From the NCBI RefSeq assembly GCF_910592395.1, contig NC_088317.1, forward strand, positions 16,306,001 through 16,370,000: a stretch of DNA of 64,000 nucleotides, given 5' to 3'. The stretch's first letter is position 1; every line of letters starts with the position of its first letter. This stretch comes from Lineus longissimus. Lineage: Eukaryota > Nemertea > Pilidiophora > Heteronemertea > Lineidae. This document shows, in pieces, positions 23,001 to 34,120 of this stretch. The notes beneath the pieces are model-generated. The model had not been told where the DNA came from, ran no database searches, and was given only the letters and a program-made list of their open reading frames with translations. A program made the position numbers and the translations under genes.

Positions 23001-26000
23001 CTGGCCCAAATGTAAGGAAATTAAAAAGTCTCTTCACCTTGAACCACCACTGGAGAATCCCCTCTCCGGCTGCGCATAATCCCGGCCACTAGAGCTGTAC
23101 TCGCCACGAGATCCACGACGGCTCATCTCCGACGAGCGGCCGAAGTCTGACGATGCACCCAAGTCCCTGCTGCTACTCAGGCCGGCAAATTCACGCGAGG
23201 ACCGACTAGGTGGGGCCAAGTCTGATCGCAAGTCACCTCGGCTATAAAGAGAAAGAAAATTGAAATATGGACACTGAATTCTTAAAGTGAGCATTCTCAG
23301 ACTGACAAAGTTAATCAGTAATGCTAGAAAGTACATAACAGGATATCTCTATACCTCAATCGTCTTGTGAAGTCATCTTACAACATTTTTCTTCACGAAT
23401 CACTTCGCTGAAACAGAAGACATATTGCACCCCATACCCTGAACAAATAGTGGCCTACATGTAGTTATAAAGCACAGACCAAGCTGCATGCGAATCTACC
23501 TTCTCAATATTAACCAGCAACATAAGTCGTACTTCCACCCATCGAATCCCCGTGTCTTTTGCGCTTACACCATGTATTGCCGTGTCTATTAGCCCCATCG
23601 AGCTCGATGGGGCTAATCGGGGGCTAATTTAGATAGGTGGAATCTGAATAGACACGGTAATTGCAAGTTCTGAGATCTGGCGACAGATGGCGCGGTGTAG
23701 TTGCCTCGGTATTGCGCATGCGAAATTCCCCTCCAATGGGAAAGAAACACAGGAGAGCTCCCTACCTACAGCGCACCTGTCGCCGGGGCTATTAACCATT
23801 ATCTAACACCACTGATAGGTGTAAGTGCGCCCCGGGTTTTTTGACACACGGCGAAGACACGGGTCTTGAAAAAACACGGGGTTTTATGATAGGTGGAACT
23901 ACGACTATAAACTTATACAACAGTGACATTTGAATCACTGTCGCGCACTAACTAACCTGCTGCTATAATGGTCACGTGACCTCTCGCCGTAGTCGTCGCG
24001 TCCACCACTACTGTAACCGCGTGAAGCATACTCGCCACTGAAACGAACCATGCGATCGTGCAAATAAGCCAAGAAACCACTCCATGCTTTTATCAGTGAA
24101 ATTTTTCAGGGGACGCTGATTCACACATTGCAAATCAAATTTGGTATGTTTTCATTCCATGACTTCCAAATCTAAATTATTGATACAGGGTTATGCTAAA
24201 TTAAAATTGGGTCTAAGTGGCAATTTCACAAAAACACGAACGTTACTTTCACCCTGATCACAGTACATGTGTATGTGCCAATTGACTTCGAAACATGACG
24301 GAATATCGAAAATATAACAAAAGATTGACGCACAATCGAGTTAGTTTTTACTTCAAAAGAACATTCTGATTGGTTGATTCAGGAGGTGGGATTGGAAGCC
24401 AAGAAACTGAAGAATTTCTTAATCAATGCGATTAGCAAAATGTTGAAGAAATTTCAGCTAAGATTTTTACAACTCATTGCAAACCCTACACTTCCAAGAA
24501 CCGAGGGAATTTTCACTGATTCCAAGATACTGTAATTCTCATTGGTTCCGATATACTGTAGAACGTGAAACAAAAAAACATCCAGACACCTTCTAATTTT
24601 CGCATCCAAAATAGTTAGCGTATCAAAATCACGTTGGCATCACAAAATGACCATCAAAACATTTTGTTTATAGTTCCGTCTATGCTATGTATTGTAAGAC
24701 ATTACTTCTATCAAATGAATTCACCAAAATTCTTGGAGGTGTTTAAGTAACGCTCATGAAGTTTGTCCAATATCGAAATATTCTTACCCATCTCTCATAT
24801 CTCTGGAAGGATAAGAGTCACGTGGAGGATCTCGGCTAGGGTACGAATCTCTGCCTCGGTCAATGTAGTCATGTGACCGTGTGTGGAAGGATGGCGTATC
24901 TGGAGAGATAAGAGGAAGCAGGGTTTAATTTCTTGACATTCGACCACTTGACTATAACCTTTTGTGACTTATTCCAGAACCATGAGATTTAAGACTTGTG
25001 GCCTTACCAGTAGTTATTCAAACTTCACATTCAGCAATGAAAAACAACATCGAAGGCAAAGCAAAGCCAATAAATGATTCCCAGGACGTAATGCAGACAA
25101 TATGTGACTCGCTCTACCAAAACTCGGCGCTTGTCGCATCTGAACTCGACAGGTTGATACGGACTTGTTGTTCATTTCCCTATTGTAGACCTTTTGTGAA
25201 ATCTATTACAAACTGATTTGGTCACATTTCACAAAAGGTCTACAATAGGGAAATGAACAACAAGTCCGTATCAACCTGTCAAGTTCAGATGCGACAAGCG
25301 CCTAGTTTTGGTAGAGCGGGTCACATATTTGGAATGATTTAGCATCAAACACAGAAGTGGTTGTGGTGGTGGTGGGGGGGGGGGGGGGGGGGGGGCATTC
25401 CAAGAGGAGAGGAACCCACAGCACCATAAGGGAACGAGTTTACAAACCCACAGCCCAAAAAAGGTCATCATTTCACGAAAATAAGTACATTATCTTTTGG
25501 ACTAGTAGTTAAATGCAATCAAACTGGGTCATTTCCGATCCGGAATTTTTAATTTTTACCAAAATTGGCCACCTAGGTCAAATCACAGTGGCCACAAAAC
25601 GCGGCGGTCAACGAAATTATCTGTAGCAAGTATAACAGCAAAACAATATTACCAACACGTTTTTTACAATTTTGAAGCGTCAAAGGAAAGAGAATTTCCC
25701 ATTCCCATTTGCATGGAACTAGTCGGAAATAAACACCTTGACAGCAATATATAAAGCATTGATAAAAGCTACCACAACAAAAGAACAAAGATTCTGCCCA
25801 AAACCGCGTCTTACTTGAGGATAGTCACACCCACGAAATAATAAATAATGTTTTTGAAAGGGGCAAGACAGTGTCAGAAGCAGCAAACAAAAAATAACCC
25901 TAACCTTGCGAAAGAGAAGCAGCAGCGACACTGAAACTGTCGGGCAGAAATACTTTACTAGAACTACCTCTCAAAGGTGGCCGTTCATCCCTGAAGGACG

Positions 26001-27170
26001 AAACTCGCTCTTCACGATATCCGCCCCGATCCTCGCGAATCGGACGACTTTCGCGCATCGGAGGACGCTCACTACGCATCGGTCGTTCCTCTCTGAGTGG
26101 AGGGCGTTCCTCTCTCATTGGGGGCCTCTCGTCCCTCATTGGTAGACGTTCGCGCATAATTGGCGGGCGTTCTTCGCGTCTTTCTCTCATCGGTGGCCCC
26201 CTCTCTTCACGCGGTGACAGCATTCTGTCATCCATCCGTGGTGGTCGCTCATCTTTGTAACCTGTAAAATAGCATAACAAGAAAATATAAGGAAAATTCA
26301 AAGTCACACCCTACCCTGATGTCAAGTCCACAATAGACTTACGCTAGCACTACAACAAACCTATCGACGAACAGATTCTGCTCTGATGACGACATACTTG
26401 CCCATTCTTTCACTTTTTTATCGTTTTATTGTTGAAAATTCAAGATGCCTTCACAGCAATGATAGCAGATAGTTTCAAAGACTGGGCGCAAAACGGCAAC
26501 CTATGCGGTGCCCAGAGGCCCCAGACTTGGTCAGACGATATCGACCACACCACTGAACTCTGGGGATGTACTCACCCATTCCACGCCCTCTGCCTCCCCT
26601 CATGGGACCACGACCACGACTCATTCCTCGACGTTCACTGGGTATGCCACGGCTACAGCAAGCAAGAGATGACATAAAATCAGAAGGAGTGAAAATCTTG
26701 GTTGAAGATGACTGCAGGACTATTCCAGTGAGGCCAGCCATCTCAACTACACTGACCAAATGCTGATTAAACAGAAAATCTGTCCTTTTGCAAGACGACC
26801 CGAGTTTGGTTCCCACACTCAAGGATTCCTGTTGTAATCTGACCTGCCCCAGCCGTGATTCTTCCGACTCACGTCAGCCACAGGCTCTCCACAACTGAGT
26901 GTCTTGTTTCATAAAACTTGAATGAAAACTACCAATTTGAGACCAAGACTAGTGTCCTTAATAGAGAAGTTGTCTTTCTTAGAGAGGTGTCCGCTAAGGG
27001 AGGTTCCACTGTCTGGATATAATGGTCTTTTTCTCAAATTACCTCGTTCCATTTTCGTATCGACTTTCAAATCTTGGTCCAGGTGGACCTCCTCTACCCC
27101 TGGGTGCGCCTCGACCTCTCAGTGACATGCCTCTGGGCGGTCTTCCTCTGAATGATGGGGGTCCACTTGA
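17037..27170 (-). CDS. RBMX/hnRNP G-like RNA-binding protein, nine 3' exons (5' RRM exons not found)
   Basis: Exons in transcript order are 27043-27170, 26576-26652, 25905-26261, 24788-24899, 23957-24037, 23038-23241, 22441-22604, 21760-21801 and 17037-17323. Every junction is GT-AG and phases agree throughout, giving 483 residues to the stop. The first exon reads SSGPPSFRGRPPRGMSLRGR, like the RGG-rich linker after the RRM of RBMX. Exon 3 contains DDRMLSPREERG, similar to the RBM1CTR region, then a tandem RE-ERPP/MRDERPP repeat array. Later exons carry SYPSRD, SREF and SRD motifs typical of hnRNP G. The last exon is Gly-Pro-Arg-rich and contains PPTKRSRSDGPPSRG, a possible nuclear localisation signal. 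The family binds nascent RNA and regulates splicing in the nucleus. The N-terminal RRM is absent from the exons seen; it must lie upstream, or this is an unusual RRM-less paralogue. The visible part alone exceeds human RBMX (391 aa). The last intron (4.4 kb) contains a minisatellite. Confidence 0.85.
18730..20930 (+). repeat. Minisatellite of about 132-bp units in the last RBMX-like intron
   Basis: About 15-17 units contain GCCTGCATCCTTTCTCATCT, GAACAGAATGCTACC and GGTTCATGCGCTTGTCC. Spacing is mostly 132 bases, with 125-130 variants, and the edges are more diverged. Because 132 is a multiple of three, a frame of up to 186 codons passes through several units. It encodes repeated NRMLPDWFMRL and ESTSVSCAC words. 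I treat this as repeat translation, not a gene. Confidence 0.85.
22050..22079. repeat. Perfect 13-bp hairpin in the RBMX-like intron
   Basis: CGCGTATGGATAT and its exact reverse complement ATATCCATACGCG are separated by four bases. Confidence 0.8.
23522..23909. mobile_element. Nested inverted-repeat transposon in RBMX-like intron
   Basis: Outer ends TAAGTCGTACTTCCACC and GGTGGAACTACGACTATA are inverted. Inner ends TTTTGCGCTTACACCATG (about 23559) and TAGGTGTAAGTGCGCCCC (about 23832) form a second inverted pair. A perfect 30-bp palindrome with arm ATTAGCCCCATCGAG occupies 23588-23617. The inner part shares GCGCTTACACC ends and the core word ACAGATGGCGCG with the element at 57364. Confidence 0.55.
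25100..25328. mobile_element. Fold-back MITE, family A copy 2, nearly perfect 100-bp arms
   Basis: Left arm 25100-25202 and right arm 25224-25328 are reverse complements with few mismatches, separated by about 20 bases. Ends are ATATGTGACTCGCTC and GAGCGGGTCACATAT. RNA from it would form a long hairpin. It lies within intron 3 of the RBMX-like gene. Confidence 0.7.
25361..25395 (+). repeat. GGT repeat and 22-base G run
   Basis: (GGT)n leads into an uninterrupted G22 run at 25374-25395. It lies between two MITEs in RBMX-like intron 3, and its minus strand reads as polyproline only by chance. Confidence 0.9.
25438..25555. mobile_element. MITE, GATCGG-end family, degraded copy
   Basis: It shares ACGAGTTTACAA, CCAAAAAAGGTCATC, AATGCAATCAAACT and GTCATTTCCGATC with the element at 39786, in the same order. 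Confidence 0.45.
26920..27012. mobile_element. Pogo/Tigger-like MITE fragment, copy 3, in RBMX-like intron
   Basis: Only one half is present. It reads from ACCAATTTGAGACC through ACTAGTGTCCTTAATAGAG to GCTAAGGGAGGTTCCACTGT. It sits 30 bases from the first recognised RBMX-like exon's donor. Confidence 0.45.
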
Positions 27171-28104
27171 CTAGAAGAGAAATAGGCAAGATTAGTTTAT
27201 TTCGTTCACCATATGATACATACTTGCCTTTATTTCAGCAGATGATACACAATTTTTGTCTTGGATAGCACATGTACGAACTTACAATGCCCGTGGGAAT
27301 TCATATCATCCAGTAAAGTTTATAACCAAATAGACATCAAGAGTGAAATCAACAATGCTCAAAAGATCTTTTCCTATAGGGTTCCTTCAAGCAGCAAGAC
27401 TTTCAGGCATGGAGGTTGTAAAATTTTAAACACACATCATCTTTCATTCATGTCTTTAACTGAAACTTGAGTTGCATGAATACTAATTTTTAATTAAGAA
27501 ACAGCAAATATCTCGACAATACACAAAAGTCATGGAACTCTCTCCTCCTCAAAATTGCCTTCCCACATAGACACCCACAGTTACTAGATAACAAAATCAA
27601 TATGTTTTTACGAGATTATCAATGCAGGCTCTTGGATGTTTTGAAGACTATTGGAATTACCCAAAAGATTTGATCTCAAAGAATTCACCAGGAGCAGGAA
27701 CTGTGCTGATATTGTGGAGGTTATCTTGAAAATACATGTAACATTGAAATATTTCATCTAGATGGTTAGAATTCTCAAAGAGATTTCATATTTTACACAA
27801 CTAAGGGAAAAGCCACCTGGACTAATATCGCCGACCCACAATTTGTCCGTAAAAATAATAGTGAAACAAAATTTACTCCGTTGTGTAAAAATGAATTTTC
27901 TCCAGAAAGATATGCGTCATTGGTTAAATCACATACAAGCTTATATATTTTAATGATACACATGCCAATCTTTCGGCTCAGCACTGATTCTGAAAGTTCA
28001 CAGCAATAGCATTATGGTTTATTCTAAATCTCATCAGATGTCTCTAACATTTTTAATTAGGGTGGATTAGATCATCAAAGTGCAATAAAATCAGCGCTAC
28101 ATAC

Positions 28105-28161
28105 CTTAGAATCCTCTCTGATACTCATAAAGATCCCTGCATAGTCAAATTCCACTCCCAT
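28105..28161 (-). CDS. Possible alternative first coding exon upstream of the RBMX-like gene
   Basis: An ATG opens 19 codons (starting MGVEFDYAGIF) that end exactly at a good donor, AAG/gtatgt, in phase 0. The first recognised RBMX-like exon also starts in phase 0, so the two would join in frame. It encodes no RRM. A 57-base open stretch ending at a donor can easily occur by chance, so this is weak support for an alternative start. Confidence 0.2.
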
Positions 28162-28769
28162 TGTTTAGGTTTTTTCACTAATAGTTGATACGTAAGACCC
28201 TGGAGAGCTTTTGCTAATATTGCATGTAGTATTGAATTACTTTTTTCCTCTGAACGTTTTTCCAATCATTTGTAATTTATAGTTCCCTTGAGTTAATTAT
28301 TTGTCTTACGGCTTGGAGTAAACGGTCATTTTGACCAGAAATCATTGCTAAATCTGTCATCATAAAGAGCTGTTCTCATATGTAAGACGTTTTCAAAATA
28401 CTCAATGTTCCAATTGGCAATTAGATGACAGTTTGAGTTGTTGTTCAATACACCATTGTTGCCTACTACAATCTTCTTTCAAATTAATTTGTCCTTATTA
28501 CTAATTGCTAATTACACACAATAACAGTGATGACAAGCTTATCACCGCCTCGAAAAGCTCTTTTGCTAGTTATTATTTTGTACTGTTGATAACACACTAT
28601 AAACCAGAAAATTTAACCTTTTTAAAGGAGACAAGCTTTAGCTTGACACAAAATCTAAGCCTGTTGTGTAAGTGCTAAATCGACATTCAAAGCGTAGGCT
28701 AAAATGCAGTCGCTAATTAGGCTATCTGTTTTTGTTAGCAGACTCGGCTTGATACTGTTGTCAATCCAC

Positions 28770-28850
28770 ACAATGCATTCTATTTATGCATTCTATTCAT
28801 TCTATTTATGCATTCTATTCATTCTATTTATGCATTCTATTTATGTTGTC
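28770..28850 (+). repeat. Short tandem repeat, ATTCTATTTATGC-type units
   Basis: GCATTCTATTTAT and GCATTCTATTC alternate several times. Confidence 0.7.
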
Positions 28851-30102
28851 TTTTTATACTTAACCCACCTGCCCATCCATGTTGATGATTTGGTGTACGA
28901 CGCTCGATTCCGAGTTTGTGAAATATTTACTGATTCGTCTCTCCTGCTTTATACGCAAGTAGAGCTGTGAACAAGAAATGATATAGTGCCTTTGTAAGTT
29001 AGAAGTCTAAAATCTGACGGATGATTTGAAAACTGCAACGATACTTTTCATTTGTGTTACGACTGAATCCTAATTTATAAATTGCAATTCTTGGACTTAC
29101 TCTGCATGCATTATCGTTCGAGACACCGCCTGAATTAGGTCATAGGAACACCACTGGTCAACATAACAAACATTTTCAGAATCAATTACCGCAGACTTGA
29201 AAATTTAATTTCATTATTTCTGATCTTCATCGAATAAAAATGGTAGTATCTCAAAATGTTTTAACCTCATTTATATAATGTTATAAACAAAATCGGATAG
29301 AAAAACTGCTTTCAGACAAATTAGAGTCAATGAAATTGGCAAGATTATTGTGGTATCATCATAGAAAATTAAATGTACAGAACTTGAAATAAAATTGTTT
29401 TTACATGTACATGTATCAATCACATCTTTCTACAACATTGTCAAATAGATATCTCAGCTAATGTAAATTTGCTAAATTGTTTCTCCTCTTTACTTATCAA
29501 GTCGTAAGAATCAATTTTGTAGGCCTACACTAAAGAAACTAATGCATAAAATCGACCAGTGTTAGTCTTGGATGGAAGAGACTCTGATATCTAAAACCCT
29601 TCACAATTTCTAACTAAAGTGGTTATTGTGCTAAGCCACTGCTTTTTAGCAACTCTCGTCAGTTTATCAACTTGAGACATCAATTGATTTGGAACAAAAA
29701 CTTACAATTTATACAACATGCAGATTTAATCTAATTGCTTATGACGGGTTATACTATTGTAAAACGTTTGTGAATTGGTTTCTAAATGATCAATGAAATC
29801 AGTAATTATCCTCAGGCTAAAAATATCATGAATCTGGAGCACTTCTTACCAATACGATGTATCCCTCAAACGAATTGAGTTATTGTTTTTAGACGCCAAG
29901 ACTTTAACCTGCAAGGGAATGTAAAATGTGTTAAGGCTGATGAAATGCTGTGAATTTTGTCTCGACAGTTGATATTCTAGTTTTTGCCAGGGGGGGTGGC
30001 TGTTCAGGGCGAAAACAAAGACTTCTCAAACCATTGTCATATCCGGGATCGAAGGTGAAGTTCCGAGGTAGTGTCTTTAGCACATCTGCAAAGGCGGGTA
30101 GA

Positions 30103-30228
30103 CAATGGGTGATATGAATAAAGACTAGCAAATGCTTTTATCTAAATCTCCATGTATATTTACACTAGGCCTTCCTGTACAAAACCGGAGTAAAAGCATT
30201 TGCTAGTCTTTATTCATATCACCCATTG
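30103..30228. mobile_element. Palindromic 125-bp MITE, copy 1
   Basis: Ends are CAATGGGTGATATGAATAAA and its reverse complement, extending about 37 bp inward through GACTAGCAAATGCTTTTA. The middle contains CTCCATGTATATTTACACTAGG. Confidence 0.7.
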
Positions 30229-31284
30229 TTTGCAACGGACTAACGGTCAGTGATAGTGACACTACACAGACATGTGAGACAACTCGGCAGCTCCTGTTGA
30301 CTTGCCCATACCCCAGTTAAGAAGTTAGCCCGGATATGATGATGATAGTGATACAGTTTTAGGCAATAGGAGACTGCTTAAATGTGGAATCGGGAATGAT
30401 TGCCAACTGGCAAAGTGAGGATGCCGATTATTATGCAGATTTAGATTTGACTGCAACACAGTATTTTCTTTGAAGGAGATATGCTTTACAGGTCATATCC
30501 GCTACGTGCGAGACTATACTCAAACTGTACCATTGTCATATCCAGGTCAACTTGTTACGAGGGGTATTGTAGAATATACGGAGCAACTGCAGAATACCTG
30601 GGACACTCTGTGCTAAGTGATAGGAATGTGTACATAATGTACAGAGCTACCACTGTCCTGGCTATTCTGCAGTTAGGTCGAATATACAGTCAAAGAAGCC
30701 ACAAAAGCACACCCAACACTGGCAACTGCAGACACAGTGCATTGGATTGGCAATGCCATACATTTACACACAGAAAAACGCGTGTAATTTTACCCAAAGC
30801 GAAACCCAATTTTAAATGATCAATTCTTTCTTCGTCAGCCATATTTACTCAATATTTTACAGCTTAATCATGACTGAAGACAAAATATATTCAATATGTA
30901 GTATTTATTTCTCGAGCAGTGGCTCATGAAAGGAGAAAATTACCAAAATTTGCAAAACACAAAGAAAATTTCAGAAAATTGGAGTTTGTATTGGTCCGGA
31001 CCATCTGATACTATAGATAGATTTCTGACATTATAAAAATTGATAGTTTCATCTAACAATTTCATAGGTATAGATGACTATCAATAAATTACTGTTATAT
31101 TAATCTCAATTGACACTAACTTTTTACAATGTTTTGAGTGATAACTGTAATTGAAATTAATTTATAATAATATTGTAATACCATTAATCATGGTTCCCAA
31201 TAAGTACTCGATCGAACGGGTACGTGGTCCCGAACTGCGTAGACAATCTGCGCACTCGGTCCTGTAAGGTCTCGTTAGGTCTCG

Positions 31285-31400
31285 TTAGGGAGTTTTTCCC
31301 AAATGTACGCGATGATGACGTGCCCCATTAACAGGACGTAACATCTATTTTAAAATGCGTTTCCAAAGTGAATGCATGAGGACAACCCATTTGTGTCGTA
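31285..31400. mobile_element. Second, upstream copy of the satellite transposon's left end
   Basis: TTAGGGAGTTTTTCCCAAAT begins a segment that matches the reverse complement of the right end through AACAGGACGTAACATC and ATGAGGACAACCCATTTGTG. It extends further inward than the left end at 31974. It looks like a solo end or the edge of an older nested copy. Between 31400 and 31950 I see no repeat or gene. Confidence 0.5.
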
Positions 31401-32854
31401 TATCACTTGAAACGCCCGATTCCCCTGATTCTGCAAGATGTTAAATCGGGCATTTTATTTCTTAAAATAAATCATAAGCGTCGCATTTGCTCCTAGCTCT
31501 GTTCACCATCCCAAATGGCAATATTGCCAATTGGGCCGGACAATCACGAAAACCCTCAAATATTATACATTTCTTCCTGAATAATTCTTACAGTTACCAT
31601 TCTCCCCTGAAAGACAGTTGGTTACGCTACAAAAAAATCCCAAAAAAACGAAGGGTCAGCCATTGAACTTTTGAGATATGTTTAATTTTGCACAAATCAG
31701 CGAAAAACGCACCAACTGGCACTGGACGGCATTTCAACACGGGGCCGATGCACATCCCAAGTTCAGTTTACACATACGTCGGCAACAACAGTAAATACGT
31801 AGTTTCTTGTTAGCCGCCTATTGAGTAGCGCTCTAGGTTTCAGAAACTCCAAAAAAAATGTCTTTGCCAAAACAACTGCTGAATCAACACTGACATACTG
31901 TGAGGACCGAGAAATTAATGATTTTAGGAACTACGGTTAGATACAAAAAAGTCCCTAATGTCGTAATGAGACCTTAGGGAGTTTTTTCCCGAATATACGA
32001 GATGATGACGTGACGTGTCAACAGGACGTTACATCCTTTTTAAAATGCATTTCCAATGTGATTGTGATTCACCATGGTGAACGGTGCATTCACCATGGTG
32101 AACGGTGAATTCACCATGGAGCAGGCAGGACTGATTCGGCCTGGCTGTGACTATCCCATCTCTCTCATCATGCTGCTGTCAACACGGTGGAGCAGACAGG
32201 ACTGATTCGGCCTGGCTGTGACTGTCTCATCCTTCTCACCATGATGACAACTTGGCAGAGCAGCCAACAAGACTGATGTAGCCTGGATGTGACTGTCTCA
32301 TCTCTCTCACCATGTTGACAACTTGGCAGAGCGGCGGACAAGACTGATTCGGCCTGGCTGTGACTGTCCCATCTCTCCCATCATGTTGTAAACACGGTGG
32401 AGCAGCCAGGACTGATTCGGCCTTGCTGTGACTGTCTCATCTCTCTCACCATGTTGACAACTTGGCAGAGCAGCCAACAAGATTGATGTGGCCTGGCTGT
32501 GACTGTCTCATCTCTCTCATCATGTTGCCAACACGGTGGAGCAGCAAAGACTCTCTCACCATGTTGACAACTTGGCAGAGCAGCCAACAAGACTGATGTG
32601 GCCTGGCTGTGACTTTCTCATCTCTCTCGTCATGTTGCCAACACGGTGGAGCAGAATAGACTGATTTGGACTGGCTGTGACCGTCTCATCTCTCTCACCA
32701 TATTGTCAACACGGTGAAGGGTGGAGGAGCCAGGACTGATTCGGCCTGGCTGTGACTGTCCCATCTCTCTCATCATGTTGCTGTGAACACGGTGGAGCAG
32801 CCAGGACTGATGTGGCCTGGCTGTGACTGGCTCATCTCTCTCATCATGTTGTCA

Positions 32855-33160
32855 AGGTTTCGGGGATACGACCAATGCATGCGAGCACCGTCGGCGGAAC
32901 CCCAAACCGCCCTCTTGATCGTATCCGTACCACGCCACTAGACTGTCAGCGCTCACGGACTTCAGTATATCGACCACTGGACCTTAGACGACCGAGCTTT
33001 TCTTCACCTTCAAACATTATAACTTCGCGACTCACTTATATGTGTTGATTTTTTCACATGCATTGTGATATACGACCAAAATTGGTTGTCCTCATGCAAT
33101 CACATTGGAAACGCATTTTAAAATAGATGTCACGACCTGTTATCGGGGTACGTCATCATC
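32855..33160 (+). repeat. Linker segment 1 inside the satellite (transposon right-end copy)
   Basis: Starts GGTTTCGGGGATACGACC, contains ACTAGACTGTCAGCGCTCAC, and ends TACGTCATCATC. The last 90 bases match the element's right terminal repeat but lack its final 35 bases or so. Confidence 0.75.
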
Positions 33161-33814
33161 GCTCTCATCATGTTGCCAATACGGTGGAGCTGGAAAGACT
33201 GATTTGGCCTGGCTGTGACTGCCTCATCTCTCTCACCATGCTGTCAACAAGGTGGAGCAGACATGACTGATTCGGCCTGGCTGTGACTGTCTCATCTCGC
33301 TCAACATGTTGACAACTTGGTAGAGCAGCAAATACTTATTCGGCCTGGCTGTGGCTGTCTCATCTCTCTCATTATGCTGCTTTGAACACGGTGGAGCAGC
33401 CAGGACTGATTCGGCCTGGCTGTGACTGTCTCATCTCTCTCACCATGTTGACAACTTGGCAGAGCGGCCAACAAGACTGTTTTGGCCTGGCTGTGACTGT
33501 CCCATCTCTCTCGTCATGTTGCCAACACGGTGGAGCAGCAAAATAAAGACTTATTTGGACAGGCTGTGACCGTCTCATCTCTCTCACCATATTGTCAACA
33601 CGGTGGAGTGTGGAGGAGTCAGGACTGATTCGGCCTGGCTGTGACTGTCCCATCTCTCTCATCATGCTGCTGTGAACACAGTGGAGTAGCCAGGACTGAT
33701 TCGGCCAGGCTGTGACTGTCTCATCCCTCTCACCATGTTGACAACTTGGCAGAGCATCCAAGAAGACTGATGTGTCCTGGCTGTGACTGTCTCATCTCTC
33801 TCATCATGTTGTCA

Positions 33815-34120
33815 AGGTTTCGGGGATACGACCAATGCATGCGAGCACCGTCGGCGGAACCCCAAACCGTCCTCTCGATCGTATCAGTACCACTCTACTA
33901 GACTGTCAGCGCTCACAGACTTTAGTATATCGACCACCGGACCTTAGACGACCGAGCTTTTCTTCACCTTCAAACATTATAACTTCGCGACTCACTTATA
34001 TGTGTTGTTTTTTTCACATGCATTGTAATGTACGACACAAATGGGTTGTCCTCATGCAATCACATTGGAAACGCATTTTAAAATAGATGTTACGACCTGT
34101 TAACGGGGTACGTCATCATC
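33815..34120 (+). repeat. Linker segment 2 inside the satellite
   Basis: Same structure as linker 1, with few substitutions. Confidence 0.75.

Larger units (their letters stand above)
27171..30102. other. Upstream flank or intron of the RBMX-like gene
   Basis: AT-rich. No RNP1/RNP2 motif of an RRM was seen on the minus strand. One weak candidate exon lies at 28105. A further open stretch with a gtaagt donor at 29098 (frame containing DLIQAVSRTIM) is probably chance. Confidence 0.4.

Noticed and set aside
33372-33761. 129-codon minus-strand frame (also at 37186-37575) within the array
   Set aside because: Translation of the 68/71-bp satellite; the two frames are copies of the same repeat block.
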